64,000 bases of DNA from Pelomonas sp965229315 (lineage in GTDB: Bacteria; Pseudomonadota; Gammaproteobacteria; Burkholderiales; Burkholderiaceae_C), in assembly GCF_965229315.1 (NCBI RefSeq), contig NZ_CBDDJA010000002.1, forward strand, positions 3,472,001 through 3,536,000. The letters are read 5' to 3'. Under the pieces are notes generated by a model, which made no database searches, was not told the origin of the DNA, and worked only from the letters and a program-made list of their open reading frames with translations. Below are positions 9,435-17,879 of the stretch, one piece after another. The position numbers were made by a program, and so were the translations under genes. Position 1 is the stretch's first letter; each line of letters begins with the position of its first letter.

Positions 9435-9452
9435 GGGCGCCCCATGGTGCCC
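9435..9452 (-). terminator. Short GC hairpin after the TonB receptor gene
   Basis: GGGCGCC and GGTGCCC pair over seven bases with a CCAT loop, in the 123-base gap after the receptor stop and before the ATP-grasp start (both minus strand). No run of T follows, so a rho-independent terminator is only possible. Confidence 0.3.
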
Positions 9453-9503
9453 GCTGGCCAGCCCGCCCAGGCCCCGGATTTACACGGGGCTGGGTGGCTC
9501 AAC

Positions 9504-11513
9504 TCAGAAGCGCACCTGCAGGCCGGTGCTGGCGGAGCGGCCCGGCTGCGGGGCCAGGTCGCGGATCGTCGGCACGGCGGTGGCGTTGTAGGCCAGTTTG
9601 TTGCCCAGGTTGTCGAGCTTGAGGTACCAGATCGCGTCCGTGCCGTCCCAGTGCAGCTGGCGCGCCAGGCTCAGGCGCACGGTGCCGTAGCCGGCGGTCG
9701 GCGTGTCGAACGCAGCCACGCGGTCCTGGCGCGCGGCGCCGCGCCACTGCAGCGTGCCCGACCAGTCGCCCTGCTTGGCCTCCAGTCCCAGCATCGCGCG
9801 CAGCGGCGACAGGCGCGGCAGCGGCTCCCCGGTGGCGCGGTTGTCCCCGCGCACCGCGTCCATCTGACCCAGCAGCGCCAACATCGGCAGCACCTGCCAG
9901 CGCGCCTCCAGCTCCACGCCGCGCAGCCGGGCCGGCACGCCGTGGAAGGCGTAGAACGGCACCGTGCCACCGTCGCCGTCCGGCACCATGGTGCCATTGG
10001 CCTGCAGCGCGATGTAGTTGTCGAAGCGCGTCTCGTAGACGTTCAGGTGCACGTGTGCCTGCGACGACTCCCACTTCAGGCCCAGGTCCAGCCCCTTGGC
10101 ACGCTCCACGCCCAGCGTCGCGTCACCCTGCTCGAAGGCCGCGCTGGCCAGGTGCAGGCCGCTGGCGAACAGCTCGTAATACGCCGGCGCACGCTCGGTG
10201 CGGTTCAGGTTGGCGCTGGCGCTCCAGCCCTCGGCCAGCGGCAGCACACCGCTGAACGCCAGGCTCTTGGGCGTGAAACGGCGCCCTTGCGCGGCGCCGA
10301 AGCGGTCGCCACCGTCGGAGTCCACCCGCACCTGCTCCACGCGCCCGCCGGCCGACCAGTCCACGCCACCCAGACGCGTCTGTTCCAGCACGAAGACGCC
10401 GGTGTTGCGCGTGCGCGTGCTCGGCACGAAGGCTTCCTCGCCCAACGCCGAGAAGTTCAGCAGCTCGGTCTGCAGGCCGACCAGGCCCTTGACGGGGCCC
10501 CAGCCGGCGTCGATGGGCGCGTGCTCCACCTCCAGCCGGCCATCGGTGCCGGTGCTCTTGAAGGTCGTGCCGATCTCGCCGCCACCGCCCACCTCCTGGT
10601 GCTCGTAGCGGTTGCGGCTGAGCTGCCAGCTGACGCGGTGGATGGGGCCGTCCGCCGTGGCCCATTCGCCGGCCGTGGCCAGGCGCTGGCGCTGCATGCG
10701 GATGGTCACGTCGGCCTCGGCCGTGGTGCCGTAGTTGGTGCGGTAGTCGTCCAACGACACGCCGGCGAAGCCGCCCTGGAAGAACACCGAGCCGCCCACC
10801 GCGCCGCCGTGGCTCTTCGCGGCGGAGTTGCGCACCGTGGTGCGGCTCTCGACCCCGTCGTCGGTCGGGCTGCTGAAGCGCGGCGCGCGCTGGTCGTCGG
10901 CGTCGCGGCCGGCCAGGTCGACGTGCCAGCCGAAACCCGCATTCGCCCGGCCCGTGCCGCCGTCCAGCACCACGGCGCCGCTCTTGTCGTTGCTGGCGCC
11001 GCCCAGCCGCACCTCGGCCGCGCCGCTCAGGCCAGGCGTGAACACGCGCGGGATGCGGTTGTCCAGCGTGTTGACGACGCCGCCCACCGCGTTGCCGCCG
11101 TACAGCAGCGCCGCCGCGCCGCGCAGCACCTCGACCTTGTCGATGACCAGCGGGTCGATGGCCACGCCGTGGTCGAAGCTGAGGTTGGAGGCGTCCACCG
11201 ACGCGCCCGAGTTGTTCAGGATGCGCACCCGGTCGCCGTCCAGCCCGCGGATGCTGGGCCGGCTGGCATTGGGGCCGAAGTTGGTGGCGGCGACGCCGGG
11301 CAGGCCTTGCAGCGTGTCGCCGAGGTTGGCGGCGCGGGTCAGCACGAGCTGGTCACCGGACAGCGAGTCGCTGGGCTGGGCCAGCACCTGGCTCTTCAGC
11401 GGGTTGCCGGTGACGACGACCTTGTCGAGCGATTCGGTGGGCGCGGGATCGGCGTGGGCCGCCAACGAGAGAAAACAGGCGGCCGCGATGGGCGCCAGGG
11501 CAAAGGAACGCAT
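9504..11513 (-). CDS. TonB-dependent outer-membrane receptor, ZnuD-like
   Basis: The 669-residue protein has a signal peptide (MRSFALAPIAAACFLSLAAHA), a TonB-box-like LDKVVVTGNP, a plug domain with the segment NASRPSIRGLDGDRVRILNN and the VEVLRGAAALLYGGNAVGGVVN motif, then a long beta-barrel ending in an aromatic-terminated strand (STGLQVRF). The plug sequence around RGLDGDRVRILN...LSFDHGVAIDPL is the pattern of ZnuD-type receptors, which import zinc or heme across the outer membrane. I chose the ATG at 11513 because it creates the signal peptide and is preceded by GGAAG; an in-frame GTG at 11549 would put 12 extra residues in front. The DUF2946-type gene lies 66 bases upstream on the same strand. 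I saw no convincing Zur box near either gene, so zinc is an inference from the family. Confidence 0.88.
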   Translation of the reverse strand: MRSFALAPIAAACFLSLAAHADPAPTESLDKVVVTGNPLKSQVLAQPSDSLSGDQLVLTRAANLGDTLQGLPGVAATNFGPNASRPSIRGLDGDRVRILNNSGASVDASNLSFDHGVAIDPLVIDKVEVLRGAAALLYGGNAVGGVVNTLDNRIPRVFTPGLSGAAEVRLGGASNDKSGAVVLDGGTGRANAGFGWHVDLAGRDADDQRAPRFSSPTDDGVESRTTVRNSAAKSHGGAVGGSVFFQGGFAGVSLDDYRTNYGTTAEADVTIRMQRQRLATAGEWATADGPIHRVSWQLSRNRYEHQEVGGGGEIGTTFKSTGTDGRLEVEHAPIDAGWGPVKGLVGLQTELLNFSALGEEAFVPSTRTRNTGVFVLEQTRLGGVDWSAGGRVEQVRVDSDGGDRFGAAQGRRFTPKSLAFSGVLPLAEGWSASANLNRTERAPAYYELFASGLHLASAAFEQGDATLGVERAKGLDLGLKWESSQAHVHLNVYETRFDNYIALQANGTMVPDGDGGTVPFYAFHGVPARLRGVELEARWQVLPMLALLGQMDAVRGDNRATGEPLPRLSPLRAMLGLEAKQGDWSGTLQWRGAARQDRVAAFDTPTAGYGTVRLSLARQLHWDGTDAIWYLKLDNLGNKLAYNATAVPTIRDLAPQPGRSASTGLQVRF

Positions 11514-11579
11514 GGGAAGACTTCCGCAGGAAAACGCAAGGGCCCGCACGCCGTCGGCGCGCGGGAAACAGCTTGGAGT

Positions 11580-11894
11580 TCAGGCGGAAGCGGGCGGCGC
11601 GCGGGCCTGGCGGCGCCAGACGGCGGCGCGCTCGACATCGGCCGCCAGCGGCGCGACGGCCCGCACCTCGCCGGCGACGCTGTCAGGCAGCGGGCCGGGC
11701 TCGGCAGCCGGCGCACCACCGGCCAGGTCGGCAGCGGTCAGGCACAGGTCGCAGTGAACCAGGTGCGCGATGCGGTCATCGGAGCGTTCGCCGGTGACGT
11801 GCGACAACGCGTGCACCCCGGCCATCGCTTGCGCGAGGGGGAGCAGCAGGGCCAGCCAGAAGAGCCAGCCGCGGAGGTTGCGACGCAGGTTCAC
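11580..11894 (-). CDS. Small DUF2946-type protein with HCDLC motif
   Basis: This 104-residue protein begins at a GTG (11894) with AGGA nearby upstream. It has an N-terminal hydrophobic segment (LFWLALLLPLAQAMAGVHAL), then a His-rich stretch and the motif HLVHCDLC, followed by an Ala/Pro-rich tail. This arrangement is that of the DUF2946 family, small membrane-anchored or exported proteins usually encoded beside metal-related TonB receptors. The Cys and His residues could bind a metal ion, but this is not shown. It is encoded immediately upstream of the receptor gene and divergently from the M20 hydrolase with 48 bases between the two starts. Confidence 0.7.
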   Translation of the reverse strand: MNLRRNLRGWLFWLALLLPLAQAMAGVHALSHVTGERSDDRIAHLVHCDLCLTAADLAGGAPAAEPGPLPDSVAGEVRAVAPLAADVERAAVWRRQARAPPASA

Positions 11895-11942
11895 GGCCGC
11901 AATCCTAAACTGCGCCTCTCACCGCGGCCTGAAGTCACCCTC

Positions 11943-13148
11943 ATGAAGCTCATCGACACCATCCTCGCCGACGCCCCCGAGATCACGGCGCTGCGTCGCG
12001 ACCTGCACAAGCACCCGGAGCTCTGCTTCCACGAGCAGCGCACCGCCGACGTCATCGCCAAGGCCTTGACGGACTGGGGCATCCCCGTCCACCGCGGCCT
12101 GGGCACGACGGGCGTGGTGGGCATCGTCAAGAACGGCACATCGGACCGCGCCGTGGGCCTGCGCGCGGACATCGACGCGCTGCCGATGACGGAGCGCAAC
12201 CAGTTCCCGCACGCCAGCTCGTACCTCGGCCGCATGCACGCCTGCGGCCACGACGGCCACACCGCCATGCTGCTGGCCGCGGCCAAGCACCTGGCCCAGC
12301 ACCGCAATTTCGACGGCACGGTCTACCTGGTGTTCCAGCCGGCCGAGGAAGGCGGCGGCGGCGCGCGCGAGATGATCAAGGACGGCCTGTTCGAGAAGTT
12401 CCCGATGGAGGCCATGTTCGGCGCGCACAACTGGCCCGGCATGAAGGCCGGCCAGTTCGCGCTGAAGAGCGGCCCGGTGTTCGCGAGCAGCAATGAATTC
12501 AAGATCACGCTCAAGGGCAAGGGCTCGCACGCCGCGATGCCGCACCTGGGCTTCGACCCCGTGCCCGCGGCCTGCCAGCTCGTCACGGCCTTCCAGACCA
12601 TCATCAGCCGCAACAAGCGCCCCATCGACCCGGGCGTCATCTCGGTGACGATGATCCATGCGGGCGAGGCCACCAACGTCGTGCCCGACACCGTCGTCAT
12701 GGAAGGCACGGTTCGCACCTTCACGCTGGAGCTGCTGGACCTGCTGGAGCGCCGCATGAAGGACATGACGGAACAACTGGCCGGCGCCTTCGAGCTGACC
12801 GCCGAGTTCGAGTTCCGCCGCAACTACCCGCCGACGATCAACCACCCGGCGGAGACCGAGTTCGTGCGCCGCGTGCTGACCGACATGGTGGGCAGTGACA
12901 ACGTGCAGGAGTTCGAGCCCACCATGGGCGCCGAGGACTTCAGCTACTACCTGCTGGACAAGCCCGGCTGCTACTTCCTGATCGGCAACGGCGACGGCGA
13001 GCACCGCACCGGCGGCCACGGCCTGGGCCCGTGCACGCTGCACAACCCCAGCTACGACTTCAACGACGACTTGATTCCGCTGGGCGGCTCCATGTGGGTG
13101 CGCATGGCAGAGGCTTGGTTGGCCCCTCGTGCGGCCACGCCGCGCTGA
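11943..13148 (+). CDS. M20 family amidohydrolase / peptidase
   Basis: The 401-residue protein is an M20D-type metallohydrolase of the hippurate hydrolase / N-acyl-amino-acid amidohydrolase group. Metal ligands are visible: Cys101 and His103 in HACGHDGH, the Glu pair at about 135-136 in FQPAEEGGGG, and a C-terminal His in TLHNPSYDFND. The dimerisation domain inserts between them (KGKGSHAAMPHLG). It removes acyl or amino-acyl groups from small substrates in the cytoplasm; the exact substrate cannot be read from sequence. The ATG at 11943 starts MKLIDTILADAPEITALRRD, the usual N-terminus. The last residues (APRAATPR) and the stop codon lie inside the dispersed repeat that begins at 13121. Confidence 0.92.
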   Translation: MKLIDTILADAPEITALRRDLHKHPELCFHEQRTADVIAKALTDWGIPVHRGLGTTGVVGIVKNGTSDRAVGLRADIDALPMTERNQFPHASSYLGRMHACGHDGHTAMLLAAAKHLAQHRNFDGTVYLVFQPAEEGGGGAREMIKDGLFEKFPMEAMFGAHNWPGMKAGQFALKSGPVFASSNEFKITLKGKGSHAAMPHLGFDPVPAACQLVTAFQTIISRNKRPIDPGVISVTMIHAGEATNVVPDTVVMEGTVRTFTLELLDLLERRMKDMTEQLAGAFELTAEFEFRRNYPPTINHPAETEFVRRVLTDMVGSDNVQEFEPTMGAEDFSYYLLDKPGCYFLIGNGDGEHRTGGHGLGPCTLHNPSYDFNDDLIPLGGSMWVRMAEAWLAPRAATPR

Positions 13149-13331
13149 ACGCGGGCGTGCCCAGCCGGGACCGCGCAACGGCCAGTGGCCGCAGCGCTTC
13201 GGCAGGCACATCGAGCCCACTGGGCTCAATGTGTCCGGCCGAAGCCCCCGAGGGGACGGCGATGCTTGCGGCATCGAGCCGCCAGCACATCGCCCAACGG
13301 GCCGGCTCGGGAGCGGCCCAGCGCTCGGCCC
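13121..13331 (+). repeat. Multi-hairpin intergenic repeat, full copy 1
   Basis: The element starts GGCCCCTCGT, overlapping the end of the M20 gene, and ends GCGCTCGGCCC, 13 bases before the next start codon. It folds into several hairpins: CGGCC/GGCCG near 13170-13190, a central one at 13207-13233 with arms CACAT..GAGCCCA and TGGGCTC..ATGTG, then CCCCGAGGGG and GATGC/GCATC. The same order of hairpins occurs at 20865 and 34061 with different but still paired arm sequences. Confidence 0.85.
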
Positions 13332-13344
13332 AAAGAGAACTGAC

Positions 13345-13887
13345 ATGAATCACGACCAAATCATCCAGGACACCCGCGACTGGGTCGTCAAGGCCGTCAT
13401 CGGCCTGAACCTGTGCCCGTTCGCGAAGGCGGTGCACGTCAACGAGCGCATCCGCTACGTCGTCAGCGACGCGACCGACCCCGAGGCGCTGCTGAAGGAC
13501 CTGGCCCGCGAGCTGCTGGCGCTGAACCGCGCCGACCCCGAGGACGTCGACACCACGCTGGTCATCCACCCGGGCGTGCTGACGGACTTCCTGGACTTCA
13601 ACGACTTCCTCGACGCCGCCGACGCGCTGGTGGAGGAGTTGAAGCTCGACGGCATCCTGCAGATCGCGGACTTCCACCCCGGCTACCAGTTCGGCGACAG
13701 CGAGCCCGACGACGTGGCCAACTACACCAACCGCTCGCCCTACCCCACGCTGCACCTGCTGCGCGAGGAGAGCATCTCGCGGGCCGTCGAGTCCATGCCG
13801 GACACGGCGTCCATCTACGAGAACAACCTCGCGACGCTGGACAAGCTCGGCCACGAGGGCTGGCAGGCGCTGGGCCTGAAGGCCTGA
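13345..13887 (+). CDS. DUF1415 family protein
   Basis: The 180-residue protein matches the DUF1415 family from end to end: an early GLNLCPFAKAV segment (family hallmark), TLVIHPGVLTDFLDFNDFLD in the middle and GILQIADFHPGYQF followed by TNRSPYPTLHLLREES. The family is widespread in beta- and gammaproteobacteria, is cytoplasmic and has no assigned function. The conserved Cys and His residues could form a catalytic or metal site, but this is speculation. The ATG at 13345 lies 13 bases after the structured repeat, so the repeat would form most of its 5' leader if transcription starts upstream. Confidence 0.9.
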   Translation: MNHDQIIQDTRDWVVKAVIGLNLCPFAKAVHVNERIRYVVSDATDPEALLKDLARELLALNRADPEDVDTTLVIHPGVLTDFLDFNDFLDAADALVEELKLDGILQIADFHPGYQFGDSEPDDVANYTNRSPYPTLHLLREESISRAVESMPDTASIYENNLATLDKLGHEGWQALGLKA

Positions 13888-13890
13888 GCC

Positions 13891-14253
13891 TCACTCCCTG
13901 ACCCAGGACAGCCCGGCCGCGCCCTTCTTGGGGGCGCCGGCACGCGTGCGCAGCACCGCGTCGAAGCCGCTGCGGCCGCCGTTCCAGATCGCCGTCAGCA
14001 GGCTCGACACGTCATCACGCGTGTAGGCATCGAGGTCGGTGCGGAACTGCTTGATCGCCGCGGCGAGCATGTCCTTCGGCAGGTCCTGGTGCGTGGCCAG
14101 CACCAGGAACATCGCGGCGAAGAGATCGGGTCGCGCGCTGCACAGGGCCTGGATGCGGCGCAGCGCTTCGGCCGGCGCAACGCGCTGGCCCGGCAGCAAC
14201 CAGCCCAGTTCGTCCGGTTTTTCCGGACCCGCGTCTTGCGCATCCTCGGCCAT
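13891..14253 (-). CDS. Hypothetical protein, 120 residues
   Basis: I do not recognise a family. The product is soluble and mostly helical in appearance, beginning MAEDAQDAGPEKPDELGWLLPG and ending in a basic KKGAAGLSWVRE tail. The ATG at 14253 is well supported by AGGAGG eight bases upstream, better than a longer frame that opens at 14313. It is convergent with the DUF1415 gene, with three bases between the stops. The strong ribosome site and absence of a plausible competing frame argue that it is real. Confidence 0.7.
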   Translation of the reverse strand: MAEDAQDAGPEKPDELGWLLPGQRVAPAEALRRIQALCSARPDLFAAMFLVLATHQDLPKDMLAAAIKQFRTDLDAYTRDDVSSLLTAIWNGGRSGFDAVLRTRAGAPKKGAAGLSWVRE

Positions 14254-14433
14254 CGTGGTCTCCTCCTGCCACTCAGGGCAGCTTGATTTCTCACGGCGCA
14301 CAGCTAGTGTCAATCATTTATGACCTGCAACCTGCGGCAAACGAACGGAAGCGTGCGGTAGGCCGCGCCTGGCAGCGACTGACGGCCCAGTCATGCGGCA
14401 AACTTCGTGGTTGACCCCTGCGCCCCCTAGAAC

Positions 14434-15123
14434 ATGCAGCCCAAATCCCTCGCCCTGATCGACGACGACGCGGAGTACTCCGAATTCCTGGCGCAGTTCC
14501 TCCAGGAGCAAGGCATCACGGTCAGCCGTTTCGACGACAGCAATGCACTGCTGGCGGCGCCGGAGGCGTTCGCCTTCGACTTCTACCTGGTCGACCTGAT
14601 GCTGCCCGGCGTCAACGGCGTGGAGCTCATCAAGATCCTGCGCCGCCGCACCGACGCCGGCATCGTCGTCGTCTCGGGCCGCCTGGGCGCCGAAGTCTTC
14701 CGCGAGGTCATCACGGCCGGTGCCGACATGTACCTCGTCAAGCCCGTGCAGTTCGAGCAGGTGGCGCTCGCGATCGCCGCGGTGCAGCGACGCGTCGCCA
14801 AGCCTTCGGCAGCAGACGCGGTGTGGAAACTCGATCGCGCCAGCGGCGAGCTGGTCGTGCCGGACGGCACACGCATCCAGCTCAGCGAGGCCGACCGCCA
14901 GCTGCTGGAGTGCTTTGCCCAGGCCGGGGGGGAACCCGTCACACGCGAGGCGCTGCTGAACCGTCTCGGCCGCGAAGTGGCCGAAGGCGAAACCGACGAC
15001 GGCCTGTCGGCCACGATCTACCGCCTGCGCCGCCGCATCGAGCGCGCCACGCCCACGCTGGTGCCGCTGCAGAGCAAGTCCCGCGTGGGCTACGTGTTCC
15101 GCGCGCCGCTGCAATTGATCTAG
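14434..15123 (+). CDS. OmpR-family response regulator
   Basis: The 229-residue protein has an N-terminal receiver domain with the acidic pair in IDDDAEY (about 10-12), the phospho-acceptor Asp54 in FYLVDLMLPG and Lys103 in YLVKP. A short linker leads to a C-terminal winged-helix DNA-binding domain (about 125-225) with ETDDGLSATIYRLRRRIE as the recognition helix region and KSRVGYVFRA as the wing. It should activate or repress transcription when phosphorylated. No kinase is adjacent in the same direction; the convergent neighbour is a CheR-like gene whose stop codon overlaps its own. It may be an orphan or partner of the kinase at 17880. Confidence 0.92.
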   Translation: MQPKSLALIDDDAEYSEFLAQFLQEQGITVSRFDDSNALLAAPEAFAFDFYLVDLMLPGVNGVELIKILRRRTDAGIVVVSGRLGAEVFREVITAGADMYLVKPVQFEQVALAIAAVQRRVAKPSAADAVWKLDRASGELVVPDGTRIQLSEADRQLLECFAQAGGEPVTREALLNRLGREVAEGETDDGLSATIYRLRRRIERATPTLVPLQSKSRVGYVFRAPLQLI

Positions 15124-15938
15124 GTCTTCCTGAACACGCCGCCGCCCAGCGCCTGAAGGCCGGTCGCCGTGACGAGGTGCTGCTCGGCCGCGCCCACGAA
15201 GAACAGCCCGCCCGGATGCAGGCGCGCCAGCACCTGGGCCAGCACGCCCCGGCGCGTGGCCGCATCGAAGTAGGCCAGCACCTGGCGCAGCCAGATCGCG
15301 TCAAAACACTGGCGGCCATGCAGCGGCACGCGCAGGTCGTGGCGCTCGAAGTGCACGCGCTCGCGCAGTGCCGCCTGCACCTGCACGAGGCCCGACGTCC
15401 CGTTGCCCACGACATGGCTGCGCAACCGCGCGGCGCCGACCTGGCGCATCCGCGCGACGGGATAGAGGCCCTCGGCCGCGGTGCGCACGCGGCGCTCGCT
15501 GGCGTCCGTGCCCAGCACCCGCCAGTCGGCGCCGATGCGGCCGGCGCTCTGCAGGTCGGCCAGCAGCATCGCCAGGCTGTAGGCCTCGTCGCCCGACGCC
15601 GCGGCCGCGCTCCACAGCCGCGGCCGCGCGGGCCGCAAATGACTGAATGCCGACTCCAGCAGCTCGAACTGCACCGGCTCGCGGAAGAACCCGGCCTGCG
15701 GCTCGGTCAGCAGGTCCAGCGCCGCCTGCAGCTCGGTCTCGGCCCGCAGCAGCGGCAGGTAGTCGTCGAAGGCGTCCAGGCCCAGCCGGCGCAGCCGCGG
15801 CGTCAGGCGCGCGGCGACCTGCACGGCGCTGGCCGCCGGCACGGCCAGCCCGCAGGCGGCCTGCAAGGCGTCGGCAAGCCGCCGCCAGCCGTCTTCGCTG
15901 AACGGCGTGGGAGGGGGAATCTGGGCGGCATCGGACAT
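15120..15938 (-). CDS. CheR-type methyltransferase
   Basis: The 272-residue protein has the small N-terminal helical domain of CheR (about 15-75), the link segment LTEPQAGFFREPVQFELL, a SAM-binding region (WSAAAASGDEAYSLAMLLADL at 109 on) and the later FDAIWLRQVLAYFD, which corresponds to the family's RNVLIYFD motif. CheR enzymes methylate glutamate residues of chemoreceptors; the divergent RQVLAYFD leaves activity probable rather than certain. I chose the ATG at 15938 (MSDAAQIPPP); an in-frame GTG at 16028 gives 30 unconserved residues. Its stop and that of the response regulator share the four bases CTAG at 15120-15123. A chemoreceptor with a possible CheR docking tail is encoded at 39874. 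Confidence 0.85.
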   Translation of the reverse strand: MSDAAQIPPPTPFSEDGWRRLADALQAACGLAVPAASAVQVAARLTPRLRRLGLDAFDDYLPLLRAETELQAALDLLTEPQAGFFREPVQFELLESAFSHLRPARPRLWSAAAASGDEAYSLAMLLADLQSAGRIGADWRVLGTDASERRVRTAAEGLYPVARMRQVGAARLRSHVVGNGTSGLVQVQAALRERVHFERHDLRVPLHGRQCFDAIWLRQVLAYFDAATRRGVLAQVLARLHPGGLFFVGAAEQHLVTATGLQALGGGVFRKT

Positions 15939-16033
15939 GCCCGGCAGACTAAAAGCCGCGCCGGCATGCCGCTGCGGGGAATTCTGGAGTGACGCTGTCG
16001 GGGCGTTGTGACCGCCGACGCACGCCACCGCGC

Positions 16034-17740
16034 TCAGGCGTCCGCGGCCTTCAGCACCACCGCGTTGCGCCCCCCGTTCCTGGCCTCGTGCAGCGCCGCT
16101 TCGGCGCGGGCGACCAGCGTGTGCGCGTCGGCGTCCTCGGGCGTAGCCAGGCTGGCACCGATGCTGACCGTCATGTGCCCCACCGCGCCGAAATCGGCCT
16201 GCTCGACCTGGGTGCGTATCTTCTCCGCGGCCATGACGGCCTCCAGCGGTCCGGCCAGCCCGGGCAGCAGCACGGCGAACTGCTGGTCGCCGAAGCGGGC
16301 CGCCACGTCGGTGACGCGCACGGTGCTGTGAAGCAGTGCGGCGAGCTGGCGCAGCACGGCGTCGCCGGCCAGGTGGCCGAAGCGGTCGCTGACCTGCTTG
16401 AAGTCGTCCACGTCGATCAGCAGCAGGCCGTGCACGCGGCCGTTCTGACGGCCATAGCGCAGGTACAGCGCCTGCGCCTCGACCAGGCGTGCGTCCAGGC
16501 TGCGGCGGTTGTGCAGGCTCGTCAGCGCATCGCGCATGGCCAGGTTCTCCAGCGCCGCATGGGCCGCCTGCAGCTCGGCCGTGCGCTGCTCGACCTGACT
16601 CTGCAGCGCGGCATTCGTGCGCTGCAGGCGCTGCTCGGTGTCCAGCAGCGAGCTGGCCATGGACTGCATCGCGTCGCTGAGCGTGGCCAGCTCCCTCACG
16701 GCGGGCTCGGCCGGGAAGTCCGGCATGACGCGCTCGCTCTCCACGCGCCTGGCGATGTGCGCCAGTTCCTGCACCGGCCGGCTGACGCGCCGCGCCAGCA
16801 GCAGCGCCGCGAGCGCCAGCAGCGCGGCCGCGAGCACACCCAGCACCAGCAGGTCGCGCTGCAGGTCGCGCACGGGCCGCATGGCCTGCTCCATCGGCTG
16901 ACGCGCCAGGATCCGCCAGCCCAGCTCGGCGTTGGAGCGGGCATACAACGGGGCCTCGCTGGTCAGGTAGTCCTTGCCGTCGCCAAAGCGCAGGGGCCCT
17001 TCGAAGCGCCCGTTGACCAGCGTCGTCGGCAGCACGACCTCACCGGCAGCCTGGGCGACCTTCATGGCCTCGGGGTAGAGCACGCGGCCCTGGCGGTCCA
17101 GGATGAGGGCTTCGATGCCGCTGTCGGGGTGCAGGCGGCGTGCGGCACCGTCGACGATGCCGGTGACCCAGCGCCAGTGCGCATGGGCGCCGACGACGCC
17201 GCGCAGGCGCCCCTCGGCATCGCGGATGGGGGCGGCGAAATCGATGAAGCGCGTGGGCTCGCCGTTGGGCGCCGCCGGCAGCATGGTCGCGAGCAGCTTG
17301 GCCTCGTGCACGTCGCCCACGTAGACGCGCTCGCGCGCGGCGACGAACCAGTCGCGCTGAGCGACCGAGCGCCCCATCAGCAGGCCGCCCGTGGCCTGCA
17401 GCACGAGGCCGTCGGCGTCCACGACGCCCATCCAGGCGTACTCGTCATGCAGGGCCTGGCGGCGGTCCAGCGCGGCGCGCGTGTGACTGGCGCTCAGCGA
17501 ACCCTCGGCGAGATGCGGCGCGACGCTGAGCAGCTCGATCTCGCGCTCGCGGTCACGCAACTGGTTGGCCAGCATCTCGGCCGCGGACTGCGCGGTGGCG
17601 CGCACGGCGGCCTGCTGCGCGGTGTAGAGCTCGGTGGTGGCGACGTTGCCGAGGTAGCCCCCGACCAGCGCCAGGACGGCCAGCCCCAGTCCACCCAGCA
17701 CCAGGCCGAGCTGGCTGCGCAGGCTCAACGGCGCCTTCAC
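16034..17740 (-). CDS. Membrane sensor GGDEF protein with degenerate GDQQF motif
   Basis: Read from a GTG at 17740 (GGAG seven bases upstream), the 568-residue protein has a TM helix (LVLGGLGLAVLALVGGYLG), a periplasmic Cache-type sensor domain of some 240 residues, a second TM helix (LLVLGVLAAALLALAALLLA), a HAMP-like segment, a coiled coil (LQRTNAALQSQVEQRTAELQ) and a C-terminal GGDEF-family domain. The signature motif reads R-F-GDQQF (16277-16291) instead of GGDEF, changing metal- and substrate-contacting residues, while the inhibitory RVTD site five residues before it is kept. This predicts a c-di-GMP sensor or binding protein rather than a working cyclase. An in-frame ATG at 17836 is a weaker start. 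Confidence 0.87.
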   Translation of the reverse strand: MKAPLSLRSQLGLVLGGLGLAVLALVGGYLGNVATTELYTAQQAAVRATAQSAAEMLANQLRDREREIELLSVAPHLAEGSLSASHTRAALDRRQALHDEYAWMGVVDADGLVLQATGGLLMGRSVAQRDWFVAARERVYVGDVHEAKLLATMLPAAPNGEPTRFIDFAAPIRDAEGRLRGVVGAHAHWRWVTGIVDGAARRLHPDSGIEALILDRQGRVLYPEAMKVAQAAGEVVLPTTLVNGRFEGPLRFGDGKDYLTSEAPLYARSNAELGWRILARQPMEQAMRPVRDLQRDLLVLGVLAAALLALAALLLARRVSRPVQELAHIARRVESERVMPDFPAEPAVRELATLSDAMQSMASSLLDTEQRLQRTNAALQSQVEQRTAELQAAHAALENLAMRDALTSLHNRRSLDARLVEAQALYLRYGRQNGRVHGLLLIDVDDFKQVSDRFGHLAGDAVLRQLAALLHSTVRVTDVAARFGDQQFAVLLPGLAGPLEAVMAAEKIRTQVEQADFGAVGHMTVSIGASLATPEDADAHTLVARAEAALHEARNGGRNAVVLKAADA

Positions 17741-17879
17741 GCAGCCGCTCCGGGTCGGCACGCGCCATCGGCGCGGGAAGGAACGCTGTGGGGCTGGCAA
17801 TGCATCGTGTCGGGTCGCTGGAGCCGCGGGCAGCAAAAGTCTAGCGGTGCCCGGCGCTGGTGCGGAAGCCGGTGGCGCC

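Noticed and set aside
8046..11942. Plus-strand frame in front of the M20 gene
   Set aside because: The frame is open and continuous with the M20 gene, but everything before the ATG at 11943 is antisense to the ATP-grasp and TonB receptor genes and resembles no protein.
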